Source: Chlamydiia bacterium (GTDB taxonomy: Bacteria > Chlamydiota > Chlamydiia > Chlamydiales > FEN-1388). From it: a stretch of DNA of 14,902 nucleotides. A program made the position numbers and the translations under genes. The notes beneath the pieces were generated by a model. The model was given only the letters and a program-made list of their open reading frames with translations. It ran no database searches and was not told the DNA's origin. This document shows, one piece after another, positions 1 through 8,525 of this stretch. How positions within the stretch are numbered: the stretch's first letter is position 1; every line of letters begins with the position of its first letter. The stretch covers positions 1-14,902 of the forward strand of contig PMZB01000312.1 of the NCBI GenBank assembly GCA_003170575.1. The letters are read 5' to 3'.

Positions 1-84
1 AATTTATCGTTTTTGAGAGCTAATCGTCAACAGATCAATGGCCTCAGCCAGAAATGAATCCTTTAAACTTGTTTTTTGCTACTT
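1..84. other. left edge, no gene assigned
   Basis: This is the stretch between the end of ribF and the window edge. On the plus strand frame 1 is open from base 1 to a TGA at 55-57, so it could be the last 18 codons of a gene converging on ribF, but nothing in the short peptide is recognisable. On the minus strand a 22-codon open stretch without a start codon is also present. No hairpin followed by a T-run that would end the ribF transcript is visible. Confidence 0.2.
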
Positions 85-921
85 TCATAACTTCTCGATT
101 TTGGAAAGAAGAATCACTTCCGGAAACAGAGTAGGAGGAAGAGGAAGTTTGTCATGCAATGTGAGAAAGCATGATTTTTCTGATGAGATCGAGCATGCGG
201 CAGGTAAATCATGATACTCCTCCCCCAGACGCACAAGAGCGTGCCAAGAACCTAATTGAGGAAGGCATAAATCCTTTGCATCAAGTGTCAGGCTTGTTTT
301 TGTTGAAGTAAGTGGCGGTAATTGAAAACCGCCGTCACTTTCTTCTTGGAGAAATGGAGCGGAATCGAAAACGTGCGCCTTGCCCATAAGGCTGTAGGTG
401 CGCCCAAGTAAAAAAGAGGCTTTGCTCAAATTCCCCTGGCTTATATTTCTACGAACGTTTGTGGAAGAGAACTCTTCACGGAAATATTGTTCCACAACTT
501 CGACTCTTCCTTGGGTCAGTTGGCTAAGAAAAGCAGGGTCTCCCAATCGATCAGCGCCAAAGCGAAGATCCTCGCCGACTACCCATGTTGAAACAGGAAA
601 CATTGTTTCAACTAGATCCAGAAACTGCTTTGGATGAAGATTTTTTATCCCTTCTGAAAAAGCAAGCTCTACTAAAATATCTACCCCAAGCTGTTCCAAA
701 AGAACATTTTTATGATAAGAAGTGATAATCAGATTGTTCTGGGCCTTAGGAAGCTCCCTGAAGGTAAGCACAACAAACAAGGCATTTTGCTTAAAAGCTA
801 CCTCTTTGGCTCTTTTGAGCAGATATTGATGACCCTGATGCACCCCGTCAAACATACCTAGGGTCAAAACACACTGCTCTTGGCAAACCGGGGTGGGCGC
901 AAAACAAAAATACTTTCTCAT
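85..921 (-). CDS. ribF: RibF-type FAD synthetase; riboflavin kinase domain degenerate
   Basis: The family is a bifunctional cytosolic enzyme: an N-terminal FMN adenylyltransferase makes FAD and a C-terminal kinase converts riboflavin to FMN. The predicted protein has 278 residues. The adenylyltransferase half is well preserved, with GMFDGVHQGH at 22-31 (the nucleotidyl-transfer HxGH signature), GEDLRFG at 116-122 and SSTNVR at 152-157. From about 165 onward the kinase half is hard to recognise: after LLGRTYSLMGKAHV the usual GFPTAN nucleotide/magnesium motif and the later conserved acidic residues are not seen. The start at 921 is chosen because its ATG overlaps the truB stop as ATGA, implying translational coupling; a longer reading to 1002 would lie inside truB. 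It is the last gene of the rpsA operon. FAD synthetase activity is likely; kinase activity is doubtful. Confidence 0.88.
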   Translation of the reverse strand: MRKYFCFAPTPVCQEQCVLTLGMFDGVHQGHQYLLKRAKEVAFKQNALFVVLTFRELPKAQNNLIITSYHKNVLLEQLGVDILVELAFSEGIKNLHPKQFLDLVETMFPVSTWVVGEDLRFGADRLGDPAFLSQLTQGRVEVVEQYFREEFSSTNVRRNISQGNLSKASFLLGRTYSLMGKAHVFDSAPFLQEESDGGFQLPPLTSTKTSLTLDAKDLCLPQLGSWHALVRLGEEYHDLPAACSISSEKSCFLTLHDKLPLPPTLFPEVILLSKIEKL

Positions 922-1604
922 ACATTTCTCAAAAGCCGATTCTGCAGTTGTTCTATAGGTAAAGACAGGCATTGCTCCAAGGAAATCGAGTCTTGAATAC
1001 AAAATGGGCCAGATCTTGTTCGTTTAAGGGCGCTAAGATGCGCAAAGCATCCTAGCCTTTCACCCAGATCTTGTGCAATGGAGCGAATGTATGTCCCTTT
1101 AGATCCTTTGATACGAAGAGAAAGATACGGGTAAGAGTAATTAAGAAGCGTGGTCTCTATCTTCACTTCAACCGGTTTTCGCTCTATTTCTATCCCCTTC
1201 CTGGCAAGCTTGTAAAGGCGCTTTCCATCAATCTTTTTTGCTGAAAACATGGGAGGCACCTGGGCATATATGCCTTGGAAAGAAAGAAGCGCAGTATTTA
1301 TTTCTTGTAATGCGGGCTTAAAATGAGATTCCTGGATTATTTTTCCATCACAGTCATAGGTGTCAGTTGCTTTGCCCAAATAGAGAGTAGCCTCATATTC
1401 TTTGTCATGATCAAGAAAGAGCCCTGCTTTTTTGGTCCAGGACTTACCCAAAAGCATCACAAGAAGGCCTGTGGCAAATGGATCTAACGTTCCTGTATGG
1501 CCAATTTTTTGAAGAGTTGTTTTTTCCCGAAGTGCAGCAACAACGAAAAATGAGGTTTTAGATGGGGGCTTATCTATAAGGAGGATTCCTTCATTCTGAA
1601 ACAT
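918..1604 (-). CDS. truB: tRNA pseudouridine(55) synthase TruB
   Basis: TruB isomerises uridine 55 in the T-loop of tRNAs to pseudouridine. The 228-residue product carries GHTGTLDPFATGLL at 35-48, the family motif II, with catalytic aspartate D41. It also has KEYEATLYLGKATDTYD near 69-85 and VPPMFSAKKIDGKRLYKLAR farther on, all typical of the family. It is shorter than E. coli TruB (about 314 residues), with little room for a C-terminal PUA-like domain. The ATG at 1604 gives a 14-base overlap with the end of rbfA; an alternative start at 1643 would lie deeper inside rbfA and adds no conserved sequence. The stop overlaps the ribF start as ATGA. No clear Shine-Dalgarno precedes it, so translation probably depends on ribosomes finishing rbfA. 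Confidence 0.95.
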   Translation of the reverse strand: MFQNEGILLIDKPPSKTSFFVVAALREKTTLQKIGHTGTLDPFATGLLVMLLGKSWTKKAGLFLDHDKEYEATLYLGKATDTYDCDGKIIQESHFKPALQEINTALLSFQGIYAQVPPMFSAKKIDGKRLYKLARKGIEIERKPVEVKIETTLLNYSYPYLSLRIKGSKGTYIRSIAQDLGERLGCFAHLSALKRTRSGPFCIQDSISLEQCLSLPIEQLQNRLLRNV

Positions 1605-1959
1605 CTTCAGCCGTGGGAGGTGCAACTTTTGATAAGAGTTCACAAATTTTGAGCTGCTTCTCTAACCCCTCATCTATAAAGAATTTGATCTTAGGGAAAA
1701 TGCGCATACTCACCTTTCGCGAAGCAGTCTGAGCAATAATACCTGCTTTTCTATTCAGAGCATCACAGGTTGCTTCTTTCTCAGATGAATCGCCTACCAC
1801 ACTGATAAAAACCTTTGCGTAGCTAAGATCCGCTGTTATCTCAACAGAAGTAATGGTGAACAAATCACTCTTACCAGGTATATGGTGCAAATCTTTAATA
1901 AGCACCTCAGAAAGGACTTCCTTCAATAAGGAGTTTAATCGAGAAACACGTCTGGACAT
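1591..1959 (-). CDS. rbfA: ribosome-binding factor A
   Basis: RbfA is a small KH-like protein that binds immature 30S subunits and helps mature the 5' end of 16S rRNA. The 122-residue product begins [20 protein letters not shown] and has the characteristic block ITSVEITADLSYAKVFISVVGD around residues 36-57, followed by a region where RIFPKIKFFIDEGLEK matches the family's final strand and helix. Length is normal for the family. Its ATG shares one base with the infB stop (TAATG), a common coupling arrangement, and its 3' end overlaps truB by 14 bases. The position between infB and truB is the standard bacterial one and supports the call. Confidence 0.94.
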   Translation of the reverse strand: MSRRVSRLNSLLKEVLSEVLIKDLHHIPGKSDLFTITSVEITADLSYAKVFISVVGDSSEKEATCDALNRKAGIIAQTASRKVSMRIFPKIKFFIDEGLEKQLKICELLSKVAPPTAEDVSE

Positions 1960-4604
1960 TATAACTCTTGCTCTAAATAAATTATTTCATACGCTTCGAG
2001 GGTATCTCCAACCTCGACTGTGCTAAACCCTTGGAGAAGAATGCCGCACTCAGTTCCTTTAGATGCTTCTTTAACATCATCTTTAAACCGTTTCAAAGAA
2101 GCGATAGGTCCTGACCATAGAACATTACCTGCTCTTATGACGCGTATCATGCAATTTCTTGTCACTATTCCATCGATCACCTGACATCCAGCAATGATGC
2201 CGAGTTGCGATGATTTGAAAAGAGCACGCACTTCGGCTTTGCCCTTTTCTTTCTCTTCAGGAATTTTGTCGAGTTGAGCTTTCATAAGCGCTTTCACGTC
2301 GTCCTGAGCATGATAAATGATGTCATGCAGGCGCACGCTTACACCAAGTTCTTTCACCATAGGTTCAGCATGTGCTTCGATGCTTGTGTGGAACCCTATG
2401 ACCGTGGCTTTTGATGCTGCAGCTAGCTGAAGGTCTGATTCAGAAATCTCGCCAACACCTAGGGAAATGATATTCAATTCGATCTTTTGCGATTCAATCC
2501 TAAGAAGAGCATTTTTCACAGCTTCAAGAGACCCTTGAACGTCAGCTCGAATTATGATTGGCATCACTTTCATCGCAACTTCTGCCTTAGCCTTCTCCAT
2601 CATATTTTCGAATGAAACTTTTCGCTTCGCCTGGAAGGCAAGTTGCCTTTGGCCTTCACGACGCGCTTCTGCAATGTCTTTTGCTTCTTTTTCGGTTTTG
2701 ACCACAATGAACTCTTCCCCAGCAGCAGGAACCCCAGAGATTCCCGTAATCCTTGCAGGCGTTGAGGGAGGGGCCTCAAGCAACTCTTTATTGTTTTCAT
2801 CCCGCATCGACTTAATTCGCGCCCATGTTACGCCAAAAACGACACAATCTCCCAAATGAAGCGTTCCATTTTGAACAAGCACTGTTGCAACAGGGCCTTG
2901 GCCTTTACTCATCTCGGACTCAATCACAGTGCCGCGCGCTCTGGCCTTTGGATTTGCCCTAAGCTCTAAAACCTCAGACTGAAGCGCAAGCATCTCTAGA
3001 AGCTCGGGAACTCCTTGACGGGTCAACGCTGAACAGGCCACAGTGACCGTGCTTCCTCCCCAGGTTTCAGGAAGAAGTTCATGATCTGCCAGCTGTCTGA
3101 ACACAAGATCTTGATCAAAGTTAGGCTTATCACATTTATTCACCGCCACAACGATCGTAGCATGCGCATCTTTTGCTTGTTTGATCGCCTCAATTGTTTG
3201 CTCTTGAATGCCTTCATCCCCTGCGATCACAAGCACCACTATGTCTGTCACTTCAGCCCCGCGTACACGCATGGCAGAGAAAGCCTCGTGGCCCGGGGTG
3301 TCAATGATAGTAAGCGGACCCTGATCGGTCAGGCACATGAATGCGCCAATATGCTGTGTAATAGCTCCTACTTCAGATGCAGCTCTATTAGATTTGCGAA
3401 TAGCATCAATTAAGCTTGTTTTTCCGTGGTCAACGTGCCCCATAAAGGTAACAACTGGGGGCCTCATTGTTAAATCTTCTTTACTTTCTTCTTTGATCTC
3501 TTCGCCTATCGTTTTACCTGTGATTCGAATTCTCTCTTCCTCACTGGTGTCAATCGCTACTTCACAACCAAGCTCTTGTCCAAGAAGCTGCACAACCAGC
3601 TCAGTATCCAGAAGATCATTAAGTGTGACAACAACTCCTTGCATAAATAGCTTGGAGATAAGCTCTGAAGCCTTGAGTTTCATCTCTGCAGCAAGATCTT
3701 TTACTGAGATAGGGAGACGAACAGAGATCTTTGTAGGCCGTACGATTTCAATTATCTGAACTTGGGATTGTTTTTTGAGTTTTCTCCTTCTCCAACCTCT
3801 CTCTTCATCTTCCTCAATATCAATGCCGTGCCGGCGTCGCGTATCAAAGGTAGATCCTTCCCCTTTTTTGAACAGCTTGGGCCTACCCTCATCAGGTTTT
3901 GGCTTGCCCTTGCGGAATCCTTCTGCTTCACCTCTCTTAGTTGGACGCTCTTCGCTCTCACCTCTTGGGGGCTGTTTTTCCGTTTTTTGAACAGCAGGTT
4001 TTGTGGGTTCCGCCTCTTTCTTGCGTAAAGGCGCATAAGGAGCTTTTTCAGGGCGGGGAGCCGCGACTGGCGGTTCTTTACGTACAGGCTTTTTGGGCGG
4101 AAGTTCTTTGCCAAGAACTGGCCCAAGCTTTTCTGCAGTGGTGCGTAGTGATGAGACAACAACGCGTGGAGCAGCTTCCTTCTGCGCTTCTAGCTTTCTT
4201 CGCACTGCTGGAGATACAATGGGCTTTTCTACTGGCTTGAGCGGTAGTTTAGGCTTAGCAACGACTTCTTCAGCTTTTTTTTCTTCAATCTTAGGCTCTA
4301 CAGGTACTGCCACTACCTCAGGCGCACGTACCTCTACTGGAGCAGGTACTTCTACTGGAGCAGGCGCTTGTTCTACAACAGCTTGCAATGCTGGAACCTC
4401 TTTGATCTCTTCAACAACAGGTGGAGGCACTGGTTGTTCAGCAACTTCGACAGGAGGCGACGCAACAACAATCTCTTCAGAAGGCGGGGGCAGAACTTCC
4501 TCTGCCTCGCCTTTCTTTCTCGAAAGTTTCGCTTTTAAACCCTTTAGGTTTATCGCTTCTGCTAGTTGGGTATTTTTTACGTGTAACTTTAAATTCTTTG
4601 CCAA
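1959..4604 (-). CDS. infB: translation initiation factor IF-2
   Basis: IF-2 is the GTPase that brings fMet-tRNA to the 30S subunit and promotes subunit joining. The product has 881 residues. Residues 1-35 resemble chlamydial IF-2 N-termini. Residues 38-130 are rich in Pro, Glu, Val and Ala, and 130-280 are highly charged with many Lys, Arg and Glu; this linker is poorly conserved in the family. An IF2_N-like segment lies near 290-350. The G domain shows GHVDHGKT at 389-396 (G1), GAITQHIGA at 413-421 (G2), DTPGHE at 435-440 (G3) and NKCD at 489-492 (G4), followed by the usual domains II to IV. The start codon is TTG at 4604, preceded by an AGGG Shine-Dalgarno-like run at 7 bases; no ATG or GTG lies between it and the nusA stop, and the conserved N-terminus starts here. 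It follows nusA by 19 bases. Confidence 0.97.
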   Translation of the reverse strand: MAKNLKLHVKNTQLAEAINLKGLKAKLSRKKGEAEEVLPPPSEEIVVASPPVEVAEQPVPPPVVEEIKEVPALQAVVEQAPAPVEVPAPVEVRAPEVVAVPVEPKIEEKKAEEVVAKPKLPLKPVEKPIVSPAVRRKLEAQKEAAPRVVVSSLRTTAEKLGPVLGKELPPKKPVRKEPPVAAPRPEKAPYAPLRKKEAEPTKPAVQKTEKQPPRGESEERPTKRGEAEGFRKGKPKPDEGRPKLFKKGEGSTFDTRRRHGIDIEEDEERGWRRRKLKKQSQVQIIEIVRPTKISVRLPISVKDLAAEMKLKASELISKLFMQGVVVTLNDLLDTELVVQLLGQELGCEVAIDTSEEERIRITGKTIGEEIKEESKEDLTMRPPVVTFMGHVDHGKTSLIDAIRKSNRAASEVGAITQHIGAFMCLTDQGPLTIIDTPGHEAFSAMRVRGAEVTDIVVLVIAGDEGIQEQTIEAIKQAKDAHATIVVAVNKCDKPNFDQDLVFRQLADHELLPETWGGSTVTVACSALTRQGVPELLEMLALQSEVLELRANPKARARGTVIESEMSKGQGPVATVLVQNGTLHLGDCVVFGVTWARIKSMRDENNKELLEAPPSTPARITGISGVPAAGEEFIVVKTEKEAKDIAEARREGQRQLAFQAKRKVSFENMMEKAKAEVAMKVMPIIIRADVQGSLEAVKNALLRIESQKIELNIISLGVGEISESDLQLAAASKATVIGFHTSIEAHAEPMVKELGVSVRLHDIIYHAQDDVKALMKAQLDKIPEEKEKGKAEVRALFKSSQLGIIAGCQVIDGIVTRNCMIRVIRAGNVLWSGPIASLKRFKDDVKEASKGTECGILLQGFSTVEVGDTLEAYEIIYLEQEL
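4330..4365 (-). repeat. 18-bp tandem repeat inside infB
   Basis: Two adjacent 18-base units (4330-4347 and 4348-4365) agree at 16 of 18 positions. They encode two copies of the hexapeptide PAPVEV in the Pro/Glu/Val-rich linker of IF-2. The repeat keeps the reading frame, so its copy number could vary without disrupting the protein. Confidence 0.8.
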
Positions 4605-4623
4605 GGCCAGACCCTGCCCTCTT

Positions 4624-6012
4624 TTAATCCGTTGTTTCTGATGGAGATTCCTCTTGGGGAGGGAGCTCTTCAGCTGGAGACTGCTCTTCCTCTGAAGATT
4701 CCTCTTGGAGAAGTGATTCCTCAGAAGGATGTTGTTCTTCTTCTCTATGCTTTCGTATGCGCTCGAGAACTTTATCTGCCATCTCTACACTGATGCCAGG
4801 AATTTTCGCAATCTCTTCAGGGGTAGCCATCAAGAGCGATCTGGGTGTTGCATATCCACCAGCAGCAAGCTCCTCAATGATCATCGTGGATATCCCTTCG
4901 ATCGTGGATAATGGTTGGTCAAGAGCTGTGTCTTCAGATGTCGCAAGCGAGGCGCGTTCGATAGCTTTGAGCTTTACATAATCACCCATCTTCTGCACGG
5001 TGAGCTGCACGCCCAGAAGCCGCCCAAGAAGCCGCACGTTCATTCCTTTCTTGCCTATGGTCGTTGGAAAATCTTCATCCTCAACCACGAGAAACACCGA
5101 ATCGCCTTCTTTTGAGACTTCTAACTTTCGTATCACAACCGGTTGCAGTGCAACTGTCAGCTGTTCTTCCAATCCGCTCGCCATAGGGATAATATCGATT
5201 TTTTCTCCGCCAAGCTCCCGTATGATATTTTTCACCCGAGAACCTTTTACGCCGATACAAGCCCCAACTGGATCTACCTTTGGATCTTGTGAGCGCACAA
5301 TCATCTTGGTACGATACCCCGGCTCTCTTACTATCCGCTCAATGGCAACTGTTCCATCAGCTACTTCTGTTACTTCTTGTGCAAGAAGCTGCTCCACAAA
5401 CTCATTACAGGTTCTTGAGAGAACAACTTCCGCCCCGCCGATATCAGTATCACGAACTTCTGAGAGAAGTGCCAAAACCTTGTTTCCTACATTGAAATTT
5501 TCTTGAGGCAGATAGTTTTTCCTCGGCAGCAACCCTTCAACCTTGCCTAGATCAACAATGATGCACCCGCCACGTCCCACTCTTTTCACGGTTCCTGAGA
5601 CAATAGTATTAACTCGGTGGCGATAAGCGTCTTGCACAACAGAGCGCTCAGCGCCTTTCAGCTTTTGAAAAATGATGTGCCGCGCCTTTTGTGCAGCTAC
5701 CCTTCCAAAATCCTTTGGAGTCGTTTGCACATTAATAACATCGCCAAGAGAACATTCTGGAGCAACTTGTTGCGCATCTTTGTAGGAGATCTGAAGAACT
5801 GGGTTTGTTACTTTCTCCACAACGATTTTGTCGCAAAAAACCTCAATCTCTCCTGTTCTTGCGTCGATTTGCACAGAAACATTCTCAGCTCCATGCACAG
5901 ATTTTTTCGCAGCTTGCTCAAGAGATTCTTTAATCGCTTCAGCAACCACTTCTCGCTTAATCCCTTTCTCTCTTTCAAGATACTCGAAGATAGCAATCAA
6001 ATCCTTGTTCAT
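4624..6012 (-). CDS. nusA: transcription termination/antitermination factor NusA
   Basis: NusA binds RNA polymerase and nascent RNA and modulates pausing, termination and antitermination. The 462-residue product has an N-terminal polymerase-binding domain (about 1-125), an S1 domain (about 134-200), a first KH domain with IGVKGSRV at 253-260 and a second KH domain with [12 protein letters not shown] at 319-330. A helix-hairpin-helix-like C-terminal segment follows at about 368-420, with [20 protein letters not shown] at 401-420. The last 40 residues are a strongly acidic, Ser/Pro/Glu-rich tail with near-repeated EES/QEE units, which looks disordered. The ATG at 6012 lies 3 bases after the rpsA stop, so translation is probably coupled. 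The order rpsA-nusA-infB, with no rimP, is the arrangement I recall from chlamydiae. Confidence 0.97.
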   Translation of the reverse strand: MNKDLIAIFEYLEREKGIKREVVAEAIKESLEQAAKKSVHGAENVSVQIDARTGEIEVFCDKIVVEKVTNPVLQISYKDAQQVAPECSLGDVINVQTTPKDFGRVAAQKARHIIFQKLKGAERSVVQDAYRHRVNTIVSGTVKRVGRGGCIIVDLGKVEGLLPRKNYLPQENFNVGNKVLALLSEVRDTDIGGAEVVLSRTCNEFVEQLLAQEVTEVADGTVAIERIVREPGYRTKMIVRSQDPKVDPVGACIGVKGSRVKNIIRELGGEKIDIIPMASGLEEQLTVALQPVVIRKLEVSKEGDSVFLVVEDEDFPTTIGKKGMNVRLLGRLLGVQLTVQKMGDYVKLKAIERASLATSEDTALDQPLSTIEGISTMIIEELAAGGYATPRSLLMATPEEIAKIPGISVEMADKVLERIRKHREEEQHPSEESLLQEESSEEEQSPAEELPPQEESPSETTD

Positions 6013-6015
6013 CTT

Positions 6016-7719
6016 TTACTCTTTAACCTCTTCAACAGTACTTCGGCCATGAACGACTATGTCATCACGGTTTTGTTGCTCTTTTTGCTTAAGCGAAAGG
6101 GCTATTTTTTTCTGTTCTGGATCAATCTTCAGCACTTTTGCTGTAACTGTATCCCCCAAGGAAATAAGCTCCTCAATCTTGCCAAAAGGCTGATCTGACA
6201 GTTCAGAAATATGAATCAATCCCTCAATCCCGCTATCCAGCTGTACAAATGCCCCAAAAGCTGTGATCTTACTTACTTTGCCTGTAACAAGAGTCCCTTC
6301 TGGCATAAGCCGTTCAATACTCTCCCAGGGATTCTCATTCAACTGCTTGACGCCCAAGGTAATCTTCTTATTATCTTTATCCACGGTGAGAATAAGCGCT
6401 GTTACATGATCCCCCTTCTTTAGCACTTCAGAAGGATGGGACACTTTTTTTATCCATGAAAGATCCGAGATATGGATTAACCCTTCAACACCTGGCTCCA
6501 GCTCAACAAAAGCGCCATAGTTTGTTAAACTCTTTACTTCAGCAGTTACTTTTGTCCCTATTTGATATTTCTTCTCGATATCTTCCCAGGGATTGTGTTC
6601 AAGTTGTTTCAAGCCCAAGGAGATCTTGCCTTCACCGCGCTGCACAGAAAGAACGATTGCTTCTAGTTCTTGGCCTTTAGCTACAACCTCAGATGGATCT
6701 GTGACATTTTTCACCCATGACATTTCCGATAGATGAATAAGCCCTTCGATGCCTGGCTCTATTTCCAAAAATGCACCATAAGGAAGAAGGTTGGTGACAC
6801 GGCCATGTACATGTGTTCCAGGAGGATATTTTTTCTCAATTTCATCCCAAGGATTTTGTCCAAGCTGTTTTAGGCCAAGAGCAACTCTTCCTTTTTCCTT
6901 ATCCACGCTCAGGATCATGACTTCGAGCTTCTGCCCCAACTGTACCATCTCAGATGGATGTCTGATTCGCTTCCAGGTCATGTCTGTTATGTGAAGCAAC
7001 CCATCAATGCCATTTAAGTCAAGGAACACGCCGAAATCTGTGATATTTTTCACTACTCCAATTCTGACATCGCTTTCCTTAATGTTCTCAAGCAGTTCGG
7101 CTTTTTTCGTAATTCTCTCTGCTTCAAGAAGTTCTCTTCTTGAGACAACGATGTTCTTTCTTTCGGTATTGATCTTGATAATCTTGAACTCATACACCTT
7201 GTCAAGGTACTCATCAAGATTTCTGAGTCTCTTATTATCGACTTGTGAGCCAGGCAGGAAGGCTTCCACACCAATATCTACCATCAGGCCGCCTTTGACT
7301 TTTCTGACAACCTTTCCTCGTACAATACTTCCCTCTTTGCAGTGCTGCAGAATATATTCCCATTGGCGTTGTTTCTCTGCTTTATCTCGGGAAAGAACAA
7401 TTTGCCCTTTGTCGTCTTCAGGTTGATCCAGATATACTTCCACTTCAGCATCAAGCACCAGCTGGCTTGGATCTGAGAACTCGGCAATAGACACAATTCC
7501 TTCAGATTTAAGCCCCACATCAACAACTACATGGTCTTTTGTAATCTCGACAATCCTGCCAGTAAGGATTTTCCCAGGATTAAATAAAAGATTACTTCCT
7601 TCCGGAGAGGCGCTCGATGCCTCGATCATCTGTCGAAACATTTGTTCATCTTGTTCGTCGTAACCTATGTCATCAACGACTTTTGGTTCCTCCCAGGAAT
7701 ATTGATTTTTTTTTGTCAT
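6016..7719 (-). CDS. rpsA: 30S ribosomal protein S1
   Basis: S1 binds mRNA leaders and tethers them to the 30S subunit. The 567-residue product contains six S1 RNA-binding repeats at roughly 50-112, 129-195, 217-285, 301-372, 388-458 and 475-545. Repeats 3 to 6 carry the recurrent phrase (G)[10 protein letters not shown] / [11 protein letters not shown] / [11 protein letters not shown] / [11 protein letters not shown], each in a nearly equal-length unit ending in a GLKQ- or GVKQ-like strand. Length fits chlamydial S1 (about 570). The ATG at 7719 is chosen because it has GGAGAAA just upstream and because the N-terminus [13 protein letters not shown] aligns with the start remembered for chlamydial S1; an upstream in-frame GTG at 7776 would add 19 residues with no family similarity. 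It is the first gene of the operon and transcription probably starts just upstream. Confidence 0.97.
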   Translation of the reverse strand: MTKKNQYSWEEPKVVDDIGYDEQDEQMFRQMIEASSASPEGSNLLFNPGKILTGRIVEITKDHVVVDVGLKSEGIVSIAEFSDPSQLVLDAEVEVYLDQPEDDKGQIVLSRDKAEKQRQWEYILQHCKEGSIVRGKVVRKVKGGLMVDIGVEAFLPGSQVDNKRLRNLDEYLDKVYEFKIIKINTERKNIVVSRRELLEAERITKKAELLENIKESDVRIGVVKNITDFGVFLDLNGIDGLLHITDMTWKRIRHPSEMVQLGQKLEVMILSVDKEKGRVALGLKQLGQNPWDEIEKKYPPGTHVHGRVTNLLPYGAFLEIEPGIEGLIHLSEMSWVKNVTDPSEVVAKGQELEAIVLSVQRGEGKISLGLKQLEHNPWEDIEKKYQIGTKVTAEVKSLTNYGAFVELEPGVEGLIHISDLSWIKKVSHPSEVLKKGDHVTALILTVDKDNKKITLGVKQLNENPWESIERLMPEGTLVTGKVSKITAFGAFVQLDSGIEGLIHISELSDQPFGKIEELISLGDTVTAKVLKIDPEQKKIALSLKQKEQQNRDDIVVHGRSTVEEVKE

Positions 7720-7757
7720 TTGATTGATTTCTCCAACGGTTTTAAAGTTTCCTGAAA

Positions 7758-7787
7758 AGGATACCAAATCTCGCACGAAACATGCAA
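7758..7787 (-). promoter_or_regulatory. candidate promoter for the rpsA operon
   Basis: On the minus strand TTGCAT (plus coordinates 7782-7787) is followed after 18 bases by TATCCT (7758-7763), a moderate match to a vegetative sigma-factor promoter 39 bases upstream of the rpsA ATG. An alternative TTGTCA at 7822-7827 has no good partner. This is inferred from hexamer matches only. Confidence 0.3.
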
Positions 7788-7821
7788 GAACGATATCGAG
7801 AGAATTTTTCCGATCATTTCC

Positions 7822-7850
7822 TTGACAAGAATTTTCTTCTCATGCAACAT
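7822..7850 (+). promoter_or_regulatory. candidate promoter for the coiled-coil gene
   Basis: A perfect TTGACA at 7822-7827 is followed after 17 bases by CAACAT, a poor -10 match. The call gains weight because the first 22 bases from TTGACA match, at 17 positions, the promoter upstream of the related remnant at 8526, suggesting both derive from one ancestral promoter. Confidence 0.35.
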
Positions 7851-7858
7851 TTTTTTCG

Positions 7859-7874
7859 TTCTAACTTATTAGAA
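7859..7874 (+). promoter_or_regulatory. 6-bp inverted repeat before the ribosome binding site
   Basis: TTCTAA at 7859-7864 and TTAGAA at 7869-7874 form a perfect inverted repeat with a 4-base centre. It lies 8 bases before the AAGGAG ribosome binding site (7882-7887) of the gene starting at 7893. It could be an operator half-site pair or a weak RNA hairpin; it is AT-rich and may be chance. Confidence 0.25.
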
Positions 7875-7892
7875 TTTAATTAAGGAGACAAT

Positions 7893-8435
7893 ATGTCAGT
7901 TGATTCAGTAAACCCTGAGGCCGAATGGCTTCCAGAATTATTTAATGGTATAGACGATGCCGTTCGCTCGTTAAACGGACTTTTGTTAACCGAAGAATCA
8001 CCTCCGAGAGTCGATGGGATAGACAGGAGAATATGTAATTTAGTGAAGTATGCCGCCGAGCATTTTAATCAAGCATCAACCTGGGGGCTGTTCGAGATAA
8101 GAAGCGAATGGCACATCGTGCTCAAGGCTGCCTGGGATGCGAACTTTAACTACTTGAATGATAACAAAACTGAAAAAATGAGATGGGATGATATCAAAAC
8201 TGAACAACTGAAAAAGGTTTCAGTAATCATTACTGGCCTGAACAAGTTGGAAACCGATTTAAAGGCGGAAAATCAGAAGAAGGTGGAGCAAACAGACCTT
8301 GCTCGGCTCGCTGAAAAAGTTGCTGCCCTTGAACAGCAAGTTAGCAAGGATAGCGAAGAAATAAAAAACCTTAGAGAAACAATCAGAGATCTTCAGGAAA
8401 GCCACAGATCACAGAAGCGAAGTTGGTTCTCTTAA
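7893..8435 (+). CDS. unrecognised protein with C-terminal coiled coil
   Basis: I do not recognise this 180-residue protein. Residues 1-100 are predicted mixed helical with several tryptophans (12, 64, 73, 81, 98) and no catalytic motif I can name. Residues 113-172 are rich in Lys, Glu, Leu and Gln with heptad-like spacing (LARLAEKVAALEQQV), consistent with a coiled coil, and the protein ends in Lys/Arg-rich sequence plus WFS. There is no signal peptide or membrane segment. The start is supported by AAGGAG 5 bases before the ATG. A start-less stretch at 8526-8681 encodes a clearly related C-terminus, so this gene belongs to a small family that duplicated locally. It may be a structural or partner-binding protein; nothing in the sequence decides its role. 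Confidence 0.8.
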   Translation: MSVDSVNPEAEWLPELFNGIDDAVRSLNGLLLTEESPPRVDGIDRRICNLVKYAAEHFNQASTWGLFEIRSEWHIVLKAAWDANFNYLNDNKTEKMRWDDIKTEQLKKVSVIITGLNKLETDLKAENQKKVEQTDLARLAEKVAALEQQVSKDSEEIKNLRETIRDLQESHRSQKRSWFS

Positions 8436-8448
8436 ACATAGATTTATA

Positions 8449-8476
8449 GAGGCTTTTACAAAACTCCAAAAGCCTC
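8449..8476 (+). terminator. hairpin after the coiled-coil gene, probable weak terminator
   Basis: GAGGCTTTT (8449-8457) and AAAAGCCTC (8468-8476) form a perfect 9-bp stem with a 10-base loop, 13 bases after the stop of the preceding gene. No long T-run follows, so intrinsic termination would be weak; it may instead stabilise the 3' end. Confidence 0.45.
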
Positions 8477-8482
8477 CTTAAA

Positions 8483-8510
8483 TTGACAAAAATCTTGTTC
8501 ACGTTTTAAT
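8483..8510 (+). promoter_or_regulatory. near-consensus vegetative promoter before a gene remnant
   Basis: TTGACA (8483-8488, 6 of 6) is separated by 16 bases from TTTAAT (8505-8510, 5 of 6). It is the best-looking promoter in the window, and transcription would start near 8517. The only coding material downstream is the start-less remnant at 8526-8681, so any transcript would be non-coding or read into the palindromic element. Confidence 0.55.
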
Positions 8511-8525
8511 ATTTTTAGTTGTTGA

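Noticed and set aside
1..84. Terminator for the rpsA-ribF operon
   Set aside because: Only a 4-bp TGGC/GCCA stem without a following T-run is visible on the minus strand.
922..1002. Longer ribF start inside truB
   Set aside because: The ATGA overlap at 918-921 is the expected coupled start and the FAD-synthetase domain begins shortly after it.
3337..3759. 140-codon plus-strand open frame opposite infB
   Set aside because: It lies antisense to the conserved G domain and IF2_N region and has a Ser/Ile-rich shadow composition with no ribosome binding site evidence.
4093..4641. 182-codon plus-strand open frame opposite the start of infB
   Set aside because: It is Gly/Ser/Thr repeats produced by the antisense of the Pro/Glu/Val/Ala-rich IF-2 linker; it has no recognisable domain, and infB on the other strand is certain.
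5000..5506. 168-codon plus-strand open frame opposite nusA
   Set aside because: It is antisense to the KH domains; its Ser/Thr-rich sequence is typical of a shadow frame.
5617..6198. 193-codon plus-strand open frame across the nusA/rpsA junction
   Set aside because: It spans two real genes on the other strand, is Phe/Leu/Asn-rich without motifs, and has no ribosome binding site.
7007..7426. 139-codon plus-strand open frame opposite rpsA
   Set aside because: It is antisense to S1 repeats 2 and 3 and has shadow composition.
7720..7776. Upstream in-frame GTG giving S1 19 extra residues
   Set aside because: The extension lacks similarity to S1 and would remove the leader holding the good GGAGAAA ribosome binding site before ATG 7719.
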